Shown here: piece after piece, positions 1 through 7,756 of the stretch | How positions within the stretch are numbered: the first letter of the stretch is position 1 | Layout: each line of letters starts with the position of its first letter | The notes under the pieces: generated by a model | Database searches by the model: none | What the model was told of the DNA's origin: nothing | What the model saw: only the letters and a program-made list of their open reading frames with translations | Made by a program: the position numbers and the translations under genes | From: Pseudomonas graminis | Lineage (GTDB): Bacteria > Pseudomonadota > Gammaproteobacteria > Pseudomonadales > Pseudomonadaceae | Assembly (NCBI RefSeq): GCF_004364335.1 | Contig: NZ_SOCR01000017.1 | Coordinates: forward strand, 90,623 to 143,125 | Length of the DNA stretch: 52,503 bases | Reading direction: 5' to 3'

Positions 1-168
1 ACCGCAAATTTGAGGGTGATCATGCTGGCCTCTTCCCGGCTAAAGCCGGTCCTACGAATACGCAGCGTTCCCCTGTAGGACTGGCTTTAGCCGGGAAGGC
101 GTCGGGCGTCACACCGCAAATTTGAGGGTGCTCGGTCCGGCCCTTTCCCGGCTGAAGCCGGTCCCACT
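1..168. repeat. Duplicated REP-containing unit (period 112 bp)
   Basis: The 18 bases at 1-18 recur exactly at 113-130, and each copy is followed about 13 bases later by a REP arm of the TTCCCGGCTRAAGCCGGTCC type (32-55 and about 143-167). Between them an inverted arm (74-98) pairs with the first, so 32-98 is a REPIN (two facing REP arms). This looks like a local duplication of flank plus REP. It fills the gap upstream of ppiA, and I see no gene in it. Confidence 0.8.
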
Positions 169-269
169 GAAATCAGCGCGTGGCGTGCCCCCACTGTGCA
201 AATTCCCGCAAACGTGCTTCCCTTACGTCCTGTTTTTCCGCAGTCGACATCAATTTCAGGACTCTGCCC

Positions 270-827
270 ATGCTGAAGAAAATCGCCCTCTCCGCCGCTG
301 CCGTGTTGTTCGCCGGCAATTTGATGGCCGCTCCGGCGCCTCACGTTGTGCTGACCACCAGCTTCGGCGATGTGGAAATCGAGCTGAACCAGGACAAGGC
401 GCCCGTCAGCACCCAGAACTTCCTCAAGTACGTCGACAGCAGCTTCTACAACAACACCATTTTCCACCGCGTGATCCCGGGCTTCATGGTTCAGGGCGGC
501 GGCTTTACGGCGCAGATGCAACAGAAGCCCACCAACGACCCGATCAAGAACGAAGCCGATAACGGCCTGCATAACGTGCGCGGCACCGTCGCCATGGCAA
601 GGACCTCGGACGTGAACTCGGCCACCAGCCAGTTCTTCATTAACGTCGTCGACAACGCAATGCTCGACCACGGCACCCGTGACTACGGTTACGCGGTGTT
701 CGGCAAGGTCGTGAAAGGCATGGACATCGTTGACCAGATCGTCAACGTGCAGACCGGCAACAAGGGCGGCATGCAGAACGTGCCGCTGGACCCGATCTAC
801 ATCAAGACGGCCAAGCGCGTGAACTAA
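270..827 (+). CDS. ppiA: Periplasmic peptidyl-prolyl cis-trans isomerase A (cyclophilin)
   Basis: A 185-residue cyclophilin that catalyses cis-trans isomerisation of X-Pro bonds. It begins with a Sec signal peptide (MLKK, a hydrophobic run, then a likely cut after LMA-A near residue 21), so it should act in the periplasm. Cyclophilin hallmarks are present: FHRVIPGFMVQGG with the catalytic Arg, and then TSQFFINV. I chose the ATG at 270 because it puts the signal peptide at the N terminus; the frame stays open upstream to 180 but that part does not look like protein. The gene stands alone and a strong terminator follows at once. This is housekeeping protein folding, and the family assignment is firm. 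Confidence 0.95.
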   Translation: MLKKIALSAAAVLFAGNLMAAPAPHVVLTTSFGDVEIELNQDKAPVSTQNFLKYVDSSFYNNTIFHRVIPGFMVQGGGFTAQMQQKPTNDPIKNEADNGLHNVRGTVAMARTSDVNSATSQFFINVVDNAMLDHGTRDYGYAVFGKVVKGMDIVDQIVNVQTGNKGGMQNVPLDPIYIKTAKRVN

Positions 828-840
828 GCCTTTCGCAGGC

Positions 841-870
841 GCAAAAGCCGGGCGCCTGCCCGGCTTTTGC
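841..870 (+). terminator. Rho-independent terminator of ppiA
   Basis: A perfect 13-bp inverted repeat (GCAAAAGCCGGGC / GCCCGGCTTTTGC) with a 4-base loop begins 13 bases after the ppiA stop and is followed by a T-rich stretch. The A-rich left arm means it could also work on the other strand. Confidence 0.85.
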
Positions 871-1014
871 ATTTTCAGGCGACGGTCCTTGAATCAGCGT
901 GAGCAATCGCGTTTTCATGTGGTCTGAACCGAAGACTGTCATTGAGCTGCTCTCAAGCCGCTGCATATCCCCCCATTCAAAGGAGAGCCCGCTCAAGCGT
1001 GGGCGTCATTGCCA

Positions 1015-2847
1015 ATGCTCTATCGCCGTTTTGAACAGCTGATCGATATCTTCCGCGAAGCTCCCACCGCCGCCCCGCCCAACACCGTCACGTCGTTCTA
1101 CGTGTATTACCTGCGTCAGGTGTGGCCCAGTTTCGCCGCGCTGCTGGTGGTCGGACTGATCGGCGCGCTGATCGAAGTCTCGCTGTTCAGCTACCTAAGC
1201 CGCATCATCGATCTGGCCCAGGGCACGCCCAACCCTAATTTCTTCCGTGAACATGCGTTCGAGCTCACGTGGATGGTGGTCGTCGCGCTGGTGCTGCGGC
1301 CGATTTTTGTCGCCCTGCATGACCTGCTGGTGCATCAGACCATCAGCCCCGGCATGACCAGCATGATCAACTGGCAGAACCACAGTTACGTGCTCAAGCA
1401 GAGCCTGAATTTCTTCCAGAACGACTTCGCCGGGCGCATCGCCCAACGCATCGTCCAGACCGGCAACGCGCTGCGTGACTCGGCGGTGCAATCGGTGGAT
1501 GCGTTGTGGCACGTGCTGATTTATTCGATCAGCGCGCTGGTGCTGTTCGCCGAGGCCGACTGGCGCCTGATGATTCCGCTGCTGAGTTGGATCTTCGCGT
1601 TCATTCTGGCGCTGTGGTACTTCGTACCACGGGTGAAAGCTCGCTCGGTCATCTCCTCCGACGCGCGATCAAAACTGATGGGCCGCATCGTCGATGGCTA
1701 TACCAATATCACGACGCTCAAGTTGTTTGCTCACACCAATTCGGAGCAGCAGTACGCCCGCGAGGCCATCAGCGAACAGACCGAGAAAACCCAGCTGGCA
1801 GGCCGCGTGATTACGGAAATGGACACCGTGATCACCACGCTCAACGGCATTCTGATTGTTACCACCACGGGCCTGGCGCTATGGCTGTGGACCCAGTCAT
1901 TGATTTCGGTGGGCGCGATTGCGCTGGCGACCGGTCTGGCGATTCGCATCGTCAACATGTCCGGCTGGATCATGTGGGTGGTCAACGGCATTTTCGAAAA
2001 CATCGGCATGGTTCAGGATGGTCTGCAGAGCATTGCGCAGCCGGTGGGCATTACCGATCGGGAGGCGGCGCCGAAGCTGACCGTCAGCCGTGGCGAGGTG
2101 AAGTTCCAGGACCTCAACTTTCAGTACGGCAAGGGCAAGGGCGTGATTCACGGCCTGAACCTGAACATCAAGGCGGGCGAGAAGATTGGATTGATCGGGC
2201 CGTCGGGCGCCGGTAAATCCACCCTGGTGAATCTGCTGCTGCGTTTGTATGACGTACAAGGCGGGCGGATCTTCATCGACGATCAGGACATTTCCCACGT
2301 CGCGCAGGAGAGCCTGCGTTCGCACATCGGCATGATCACCCAGGACACGTCGCTGTTGCACCGCTCGATCCGCGACAACCTGCTGTACGGCAAACCGGAT
2401 GCAACCGACGCTGAGTTGTGGGAAGCCATGCGCAAGGCCCGCGCCGACCAGTTCATCCCGCTGTTGACGGATTCCGAGGGCCGCACCGGGCTGGATGCCC
2501 ATGTGGGCGAACGCGGCGTCAAGCTGTCCGGTGGTCAGCGTCAGCGCATCGCCATCACTCGCGTGCTGCTCAAGGACGCGCCGATCCTGATCATGGACGA
2601 AGCGACTTCAGCGCTGGATTCGGAGGTGGAAGCGGCGATTCAGGAGAGCCTGGAAACCCTGATGCAGGGCAAGACGGTGATCGCGATTGCTCACCGGCTG
2701 TCGACCATCGCGCGGATGGATCGTCTGATCGTGCTGGAGAACGGCGTCATCGCTGAAAGCGGAACCCATGCGGAGCTGCTGGCGCATAAAGGTTTGTATG
2801 CGCGGTTGTGGGCGCATCAGACGGGTGGGTTTGTCGGGGTCGATTGA
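1015..2847 (+). CDS. ABC exporter, fused permease and ATPase (MsbA/lipid-exporter-like)
   Basis: A 610-residue half-transporter. The N-terminal ~330 residues form the six-helix exporter membrane domain, and the C-terminal part is the ATPase, with Walker A GPSGAGKST, signature LSGGQRQRIAI, Walker B ILIMDEATSALD and the switch His in IAIAHRLST. It should work as an inner-membrane homodimer that exports a lipid, peptide or drug; the substrate cannot be read from the sequence. A TTG at 1009 also opens the frame, but the ATG at 1015 gives the MLYRRFEQ start that I recall for Pseudomonas relatives. The Shine-Dalgarno is weak for either choice: an AGGAG at 981-985 lies too far away. The gene is monocistronic and followed by two REP elements. 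Confidence 0.85.
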   Translation: MLYRRFEQLIDIFREAPTAAPPNTVTSFYVYYLRQVWPSFAALLVVGLIGALIEVSLFSYLSRIIDLAQGTPNPNFFREHAFELTWMVVVALVLRPIFVALHDLLVHQTISPGMTSMINWQNHSYVLKQSLNFFQNDFAGRIAQRIVQTGNALRDSAVQSVDALWHVLIYSISALVLFAEADWRLMIPLLSWIFAFILALWYFVPRVKARSVISSDARSKLMGRIVDGYTNITTLKLFAHTNSEQQYAREAISEQTEKTQLAGRVITEMDTVITTLNGILIVTTTGLALWLWTQSLISVGAIALATGLAIRIVNMSGWIMWVVNGIFENIGMVQDGLQSIAQPVGITDREAAPKLTVSRGEVKFQDLNFQYGKGKGVIHGLNLNIKAGEKIGLIGPSGAGKSTLVNLLLRLYDVQGGRIFIDDQDISHVAQESLRSHIGMITQDTSLLHRSIRDNLLYGKPDATDAELWEAMRKARADQFIPLLTDSEGRTGLDAHVGERGVKLSGGQRQRIAITRVLLKDAPILIMDEATSALDSEVEAAIQESLETLMQGKTVIAIAHRLSTIARMDRLIVLENGVIAESGTHAELLAHKGLYARLWAHQTGGFVGVD

Positions 2848-2865
2848 TCAAGACATCGCGCAAAC

Positions 2866-2947
2866 CGTAGGAGCCGGCTTGCTGGCGAACCCGATCTGTC
2901 ATTCGCCACTGAGGTGGCTGAACAATCGCCTTCGCTAGCAAGCCCCG
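2866..2947. repeat. REPIN, GCCGGCTTGCTGGCGAA type, right arm decayed
   Basis: The left arm TAGGAGCCGGCTTGCTGGCGAA faces a degenerate right arm (TTCGCTAGCAAGCCCC). It sits between the ABC exporter and the next REPIN. Confidence 0.7.
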
Positions 2948-2982
2948 AGACGGTCGCCGCATGCATGACCGAGACAAAATCC

Positions 2983-3073
2983 CTGTAGGAGCGCGCTTGC
3001 CCGCGAACGCAAAGTGTCAGCCACTGGATACTTAGCTGACTCACCGCAATCGCGGGCAAGCGCGCTCCTACAG
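2983..3073. repeat. REPIN, GCGCGCTTGCCCGCGA type
   Basis: Inverted arms (TGTAGGAGCGCGCTTGCCCG and its complement) flank about 45 bases. It belongs to a different subfamily from the neighbouring REPIN 36 bases away. The two fill the gap between the convergent ABC exporter and FemAB-like genes. Confidence 0.85.
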
Positions 3074-3143
3074 TTGATCTCCAGCTAAACTCACATCTGT
3101 GTTGAATCCAGATCTGTAGGTAGATTCGCAGACCGCTCTATAT

Positions 3144-4271
3144 TCACTCAATCTGCCGATACGGCAACGCCCCGCGCGCTTCTTCGGCGTAGGCCAGAAT
3201 CCCCGCCCGTTCCTGGGTCAGAAAATCCGCTACTGCTTCTCTCAATCCCGGGTGCGCCAGGTAGTGCCACGAGTGGGTGATGACCGGCTCGAAGCCGCGA
3301 ATCAACTTGTGCTCCCCCTGGGCGCCGGCGTCGAAGCGCTTGAAACCGTGGGCGATCGCGTAATCCATGCCCTGATAGAAACACGTCTCGAAGTGCAGCC
3401 GATCAAACTCCGCCAGGCAGCCCCAGTAGCGACCGTAGAAACTGTCGCCGCCGATCAGGCTGAACGCCATTGCCACCGGGCGTGCCCCCTGACGCGCCAG
3501 CACCACACGGATCGCCTCGGGCATGCGCTCGGCGACTAGGCTGAAGAACTCCCGCGTGAGGTAAGGCGTTTGCCCACGCACTTCGTAGGTATTGGAATAG
3601 CAGGCGTAGACGAAATCCCAATGCGCCTCGCTCAGCTCGTGCCCTTCGAGCCAGTCGAAATCAAAGCCCTGCCCCGCCACTTGCTCGCGCTCCTTGCGCA
3701 TTTGCTTGCGCTTACGTGAGCTCAAGGCATCGAGGAAATCCTGAAAATCCCGATAGCCGCGGTTCTGCCAGTGGTACTGGCAGCCGATGCGCTGCAGCCA
3801 GCCGGGTTGTTCGGCAAGCAGCGCGTCAGCGACCGGGTCGGTGAAATTGACGTGAACGCTGGACAGCTCCTCGCCCTGGGCATAGCCCGGCAGGCAGGCG
3901 AGCAGTTCGCGACCATCCTCGGGTGTCTTCGCCAACAGCCGCGGCCCGCTTACCGGACTGAACGGCACCGCCACCAGCAGCTTGGGGTAATAGGCCAGAC
4001 CGGCGCGACGGCAAGCGTCCGCCCAGGCGTGATCGAAGACGTACTCGCCGTAAGAGTGCCACTTGCGGTACGCCGGCAGCGCAGCGATGAGTTGCTCGCC
4101 CTCGTAATGCAGCAAGTGCTCGGCGCGCCAGCCGGAACGGGGCCCGAGGCTGCCGCTGTCTTCCAGGGAGCTGAGAAAGGCATGACGCAGAAAGGGTGAA
4201 TCGCCAGGTATCAGGGCATCCCACTGCTCAGGCGCAAGGTCCGACAGTCTATCCAAACGGTGTAACGACAT
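3144..4271 (-). CDS. FemAB/GNAT-like protein of the DUF482 (COG3146) family
   Basis: A 375-residue cytoplasmic protein with the pattern of the DUF482 / FemAB-like group: an N-terminal SPFLRHAFLSSLEDSGS motif, a basic stretch SSRKRKQMRKEREQV near the middle, and a C-terminal ETCFYQGMDYAIAHGFKRFDAGAQGEHK. The fold is that of GNAT-type acyl or aminoacyl transferases. The substrate is not known; links to peptidoglycan or peptide modification are only family-level guesses. The ATG at 4271 has a GGAG-type ribosome site (GGAGTGGTGAG). It is divergent from the porin, with 279 bases between the two starts. Confidence 0.8.
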   Translation of the reverse strand: MSLHRLDRLSDLAPEQWDALIPGDSPFLRHAFLSSLEDSGSLGPRSGWRAEHLLHYEGEQLIAALPAYRKWHSYGEYVFDHAWADACRRAGLAYYPKLLVAVPFSPVSGPRLLAKTPEDGRELLACLPGYAQGEELSSVHVNFTDPVADALLAEQPGWLQRIGCQYHWQNRGYRDFQDFLDALSSRKRKQMRKEREQVAGQGFDFDWLEGHELSEAHWDFVYACYSNTYEVRGQTPYLTREFFSLVAERMPEAIRVVLARQGARPVAMAFSLIGGDSFYGRYWGCLAEFDRLHFETCFYQGMDYAIAHGFKRFDAGAQGEHKLIRGFEPVITHSWHYLAHPGLREAVADFLTQERAGILAYAEEARGALPYRQIE

Positions 4272-4381
4272 CTCACCACTCCAGGTCGCGCCGACGTGCG
4301 CGCAGTATCACCTATTCACTTGTTCTGCACATGAAATTACACACCGCACCGCTCTAGCCCGCTGGTCCAACGAAATTTTCA

Positions 4382-4396
4382 CATGTCACTGACATG
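4382..4396. promoter_or_regulatory. Perfect 15-bp palindrome in the FemAB-like/porin divergent gap
   Basis: CATGTCA-C-TGACATG has perfect 7-bp arms around one central base. It lies 110 bases from the FemAB-like start and 154 bases from the porin start, where an operator for either promoter could sit. I cannot assign a regulator. Confidence 0.4.
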
Positions 4397-4550
4397 ACAT
4401 CACTTCGCCACCGTTTCGTCATAAACGCTGGCAATACTGGCGCCAGTTTTTAGAGCCAGAGGTTCTAAGAATTCGGACTTTTTCCCGCCCGCCTTTGGTC
4501 GGTTGATCCCCGGATGATTCGGTCATCCCTTCTCGATTACGGAGATTGAT

Positions 4551-5870
4551 ATGCGTCTTGCTTCCACGAAAACTGCGGCAGCCCTGTGTGGTGGTGTGCT
4601 GCTGGCCATGAGCGTTCCGGCCAGCGCCGCAGTCGACGCGAAACTGCTCGACATGCTCAAGGCCAACGGCTCGATTTCACCCGCCCAGTACGCCGAACTG
4701 CAGACCGAGCTGAGTAAAGATCAGCTGGCTCAGCAACAGGCCCAGAAAGCCACGTCCGACCAGATCGCCGCTGCCACCGCTGCCAAGTCCTCCGAGCTGT
4801 CTGCCTTTGAGCAGAAAGTGGCATGGGCAGCGAAGACTCAATTCAAAGGCGACGTTCGCGTTCGGCAGGAGACGGTCAAGATTGAAGACCAGAACAACAG
4901 CCAGGACAAAAACCGTCAGCGTATCCGCGTGCGTCTCGGTGCCTACAGCGAGATCAACCCGCAAGTCAGCACCGGTATCCGCATCGCCACCGGTGGCGAT
5001 AACAAGGCCAACTCCACCAACGTTGACCAGAACGACTACTTCACCAAGAAAGACCTGTGGCTGGATCAGGGCTTCATCGACTACCACCCGACTGCCATCC
5101 AGAACCTGCACGTCATCGCCGGCAAGATGGCTCAGCCATGGGTCAGCGAAGGCGACGTGATCTGGGACAACGACATCAACCCCGAAGGTCTGGCCGCGAC
5201 TTACAGCCTGCCGATCAACAAGGGCTTCGAGCTGTTCGGCAGCGCCGGTACCTACACCCTCAAGGACAACATCAGCGGCGAAGGTACGCAGTTCAAGAAC
5301 GACCTGCGCCTGAACGCGGCTCAGTTGGGGACGCGGATCGCCATCACCGACAACGTGAAGATGACGGTCGGCGGTTCGGTGTACAACTACGAGAACTCCA
5401 ACGACTGTAATCCAGCCGCTGCCAGCACCAGCACGACGTTCTGTGGCTTGAGCATCAACGGCAACAACACCACCGACTTCCGTCTGTACGAAGGCTTTGG
5501 TCAACTGGACCTGACCGGCTTCGTGGTGCCGGTCGGCCTGTACGGTCAGTACGTGGTCAACAGCGCTACCAACAGCGACGAAGACACCGCCTGGCTGGCC
5601 GGTGTGAAAACCAAGGTGTTCGGTTTCGGTCTGGACTACAACTACCGCGATACGCAGCGCAACGCTGTGGTGGGTGCTTTCACCGACTCCGATTTCGCCA
5701 ACGGCACTACCGGTTCGCGCGGTCACAAGCTGGCCATTTCCTACGACATCGACAAGAACTTCGCGGTCGGCGCAACGTACTTCCTGACCAAAGCAGACTT
5801 CGCCACTTCTGCTCTGCCGCGTGATCAGGATGCCAACACGCTGCAACTGGACGTGCTGGCGAAGTTCTAA
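4551..5870 (+). CDS. Putative outer-membrane porin
   Basis: A 439-residue precursor with a clear signal peptide (MRLASTKTAAALCGGVLLAMSVPASA-A). A short coiled-coil-like stretch follows (AELQTELSKDQLAQQQAQ; about residues 44-80), and then a beta-barrel with alternating aromatic strands that ends in a C-terminal Phe, the OMP assembly signal. This matches the large family of putative porins in Pseudomonas; the solute is unknown. The ATG at 4551 has GGAG 6 bases upstream. The leader contains a small hairpin (GGATGA-TTCGG-TCATCC, 4512-4528). The gene is monocistronic, with two hairpins downstream. Confidence 0.85.
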   Translation: MRLASTKTAAALCGGVLLAMSVPASAAVDAKLLDMLKANGSISPAQYAELQTELSKDQLAQQQAQKATSDQIAAATAAKSSELSAFEQKVAWAAKTQFKGDVRVRQETVKIEDQNNSQDKNRQRIRVRLGAYSEINPQVSTGIRIATGGDNKANSTNVDQNDYFTKKDLWLDQGFIDYHPTAIQNLHVIAGKMAQPWVSEGDVIWDNDINPEGLAATYSLPINKGFELFGSAGTYTLKDNISGEGTQFKNDLRLNAAQLGTRIAITDNVKMTVGGSVYNYENSNDCNPAAASTSTTFCGLSINGNNTTDFRLYEGFGQLDLTGFVVPVGLYGQYVVNSATNSDEDTAWLAGVKTKVFGFGLDYNYRDTQRNAVVGAFTDSDFANGTTGSRGHKLAISYDIDKNFAVGATYFLTKADFATSALPRDQDANTLQLDVLAKF

Positions 5871-5898
5871 GAAAGACGGTTAAAAGCTGCACGTTAAA

Positions 5899-5932
5899 AG
5901 CTTCAAACGGCGCGCTGCTGCCGTTTGAAGCT
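5899..5932. repeat. Perfect 13-bp hairpin after the porin
   Basis: AGCTTCAAACGGC, an 8-base loop and GCCGTTTGAAGCT form a perfect stem 28 bases after the porin stop. There is no T-tract on the + strand, so it is more likely a stabilising or processing hairpin than a full terminator. On the - strand it is preceded, not followed, by T residues. Confidence 0.6.
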
Positions 5933-5944
5933 GCTAAAAAACTC

Positions 5945-6008
5945 AAGCCCGCCGTTACCCTGTCGGATCCCCATCATCCGTTCCGACAGAGCAACGCCGG
6001 GCTTTTTT
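5945..6008 (+). terminator. Long-stem terminator of the porin gene
   Basis: The 23-base arms (AAGCCCGCCGTTACC... and its near complement, 20 of 23 paired) enclose a ~13-base loop and are followed by T6. This is the effective end of the porin transcript and the second hairpin in a row. Confidence 0.75.
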
Positions 6009-6031
6009 GTTGCGATGCCATACGCCGAACT

Positions 6032-6167
6032 CTGTAGGAGCGTGGCTTGTCCCGCGATCGGCTGCGCAGCAGTCGTTAAACCCCGCCACGCCATTCTTGC
6101 TGACACAACGCATTCATTGTGTTGCTGCCGCTGCGCGCCAGATCGCGGGACAAGCCACGCTCCTACG
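6032..6167. repeat. Long REPIN, GCGTGGCTTGTCCCGCGATCG type
   Basis: About 135 bp, with outer arms TGTAGGAGCGTGGCTTGTCC and complement, and a distinctive interior (GATCGGCTGCGCAGCAGTCGT near the left arm, GCGCGCCAGATCGCGGG at the right). A related element ends the array at 32.8 kb. The 58 bases between it and the KAS III stop carry a duplicated CATCAACCGCGGTCATTC motif. Confidence 0.8.
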
Positions 6168-6225
6168 TCATCAACCGCGGTCATTCCAAGCGCCTACATC
6201 ATCAACCGCGGTCATTCAGGGCGCG

Positions 6226-7347
6226 TTATTTCTTGCGCAGAATCACGCTACCAATCGAATACCCCGCGCCGAACGAGCTGAGCACGCCCAGCGCGCCGCT
6301 TGGCAGGTCGTCCTGGTGTTCGTGAAACGCGATCACCGAACCCGCGGAGCTGGTGTTGGCGTAGCGGTCGAGGATCACCGGGGCTTCTTCGACCGTGGCG
6401 TCGCGGCCCAGCAGTTTTTTCACGATCAGGTGGTTCATGCTCAGGTTGGCCTGATGCAGCCAGAACCGTTGCACGTCGCCGATGTTCAGCCGGTTCTCGT
6501 CCAGGTGCGCAGCCACCAGTTCGGCGACCATCGGGCAAACGTCGCGGAACACCTTGCGGCCTTCCTGCACGAAGAGCTTGTCCTGCTTGCCTTCGCCCTC
6601 TTCCGCCGTGCGGTTGAGGAAACCGAAGTTGTTGCGGATGTTGTTGGAGAGTGTGGTCAGCAGCTTGGTGCCGACGATGTCGAACTGATGCTTTGAGGTC
6701 GCCAGGTCAGCGCGCTCGACCACCACCGCCGTGGCCGCATCACCGAAGATGAAGTGGCTGTCACGGTCGCGGAAATTAAGGTGAGCGGTGCAGATCTCGG
6801 GGCTGATGACCAACAGCGCGCGGGCCTGGCCCAGCTTGACGCTGTTGCAAGCTGTCTGAATGCCGAACGTGGCCGACGAGCACGCCACGTTCATGTCGAA
6901 GCCGAAGCCCTGGATGCCCAGCGCCGCCTGGATTTCGATGGAGATCGCCGGGTATGCGCGTTGCAGGTTGGAGCAGGCGACGATTACGCCATCGATATCA
7001 GCCGCAGTCTTGCCGGCACGCTGCAGGGCCTGTTTGGCCGCGGCAACGCCCATCTCACAGAGAATCGACCATTCGTCATTGGAACGCTCGGGCAGGCGCG
7101 GCTTCATGCGCTGAGGATCGAGAATGCCGTCCTTGTCCATCACATAACGGCTTTTGATGCCGCTGGCTTTTTCGATAAACGCCGCGTTGGATTCCGTCAG
7201 TGCCTGAACCTCTCCCGCTTCGATAGCGGCGGCATTTTCGGCGTTGAACCGGGCAACGTAGGTGTTGAAAGACTGCACCAGCTCATCGTTGGAAATACTG
7301 TTGGCGGGGGTGAAAAGCCCGGTGCCACTGATCACGACTTCGTACAC
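6226..7347 (-). CDS. Beta-ketoacyl-ACP synthase III (FabH-like; PA3286 type)
   Basis: A 373-residue thiolase-fold condensing enzyme with the KAS III triad: Cys156 (NVACSSATFG), His298 (WLHQANLSMN) and Asn331 (ANTSSAGS). It is longer than E. coli FabH (317). By family and gene neighbourhood it matches P. aeruginosa PA3286, reported to condense medium-chain acyl-CoA from beta-oxidation with malonyl-ACP and so shunt degraded acyl chains back into fatty-acid synthesis. The start is a GTG at 7347, with GAGAGGAA upstream and protein MYEVVISGTG; the frame is open to 7530 but that extension does not look real. It shares an orientation with hrpA and both fadD genes, but a 409-base gap with a REPIN separates it from hrpA. 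Confidence 0.9.
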   Translation of the reverse strand: MYEVVISGTGLFTPANSISNDELVQSFNTYVARFNAENAAAIEAGEVQALTESNAAFIEKASGIKSRYVMDKDGILDPQRMKPRLPERSNDEWSILCEMGVAAAKQALQRAGKTAADIDGVIVACSNLQRAYPAISIEIQAALGIQGFGFDMNVACSSATFGIQTACNSVKLGQARALLVISPEICTAHLNFRDRDSHFIFGDAATAVVVERADLATSKHQFDIVGTKLLTTLSNNIRNNFGFLNRTAEEGEGKQDKLFVQEGRKVFRDVCPMVAELVAAHLDENRLNIGDVQRFWLHQANLSMNHLIVKKLLGRDATVEEAPVILDRYANTSSAGSVIAFHEHQDDLPSGALGVLSSFGAGYSIGSVILRKK

Positions 7348-7756
7348 GGTCGTTCCTCTCGAGATAAAAGCAGCCCATTGACGGCAGCAGCTGAACAGCC
7401 AGCACAAGCGGGGGCGTTGGCGATCTGGGACGAAGGTCCCAATGCAACGAGGCAGCAACCCGCTTGGCGGACGACGGATGTTTATGGCGCTATGACGTTT
7501 AGCCGCGAAGTTTGCCATAACGGCCGCCATTTCGCGCTATCGGGTGATACGAACGGGGCAGTGATCCCTGCTCCGAATGCCGCACGATCTTCCGCTGGAT
7601 GCCGCAGATCCACTGTAGGAGCGCGCTTGCCCGCGAATGGGGTCTGTCTGTGGCATATGAGTCGCCTGACATACCGCCATTCGCGGGCAAGCGCGCTCCT
7701 ACAATAGGTCCCGATCAAAACAAGGATGTGCGCTGAATGCAGGACCCGTTAAGGCA
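7348..7756. other. Gap between hrpA and the KAS III gene
   Basis: 409 bases with no credible gene. It must hold the KAS III promoter and the 3' end of hrpA transcription, but I see no convincing terminator or operator other than the REPIN at 7612-7704. Confidence 0.6.
7612..7704. repeat. REPIN, GCGCGCTTGCCCGCGAA type
   Basis: Near-perfect inverted arms TGTAGGAGCGCGCTTGCCCG and complement, with ~45 bases between, downstream of hrpA. Confidence 0.85.

Noticed and set aside
1009..1014. TTG start for the ABC exporter
   Set aside because: It adds only two residues; the ATG at 1015 matches the N terminus I recall in relatives, and neither has a better ribosome site.
4400..4450. Possible Pho box before the porin (GTCATAAAC followed by CTGGCAAT)
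   Set aside because: The two half-sites are 12 rather than 11 bases apart and the second matches poorly.
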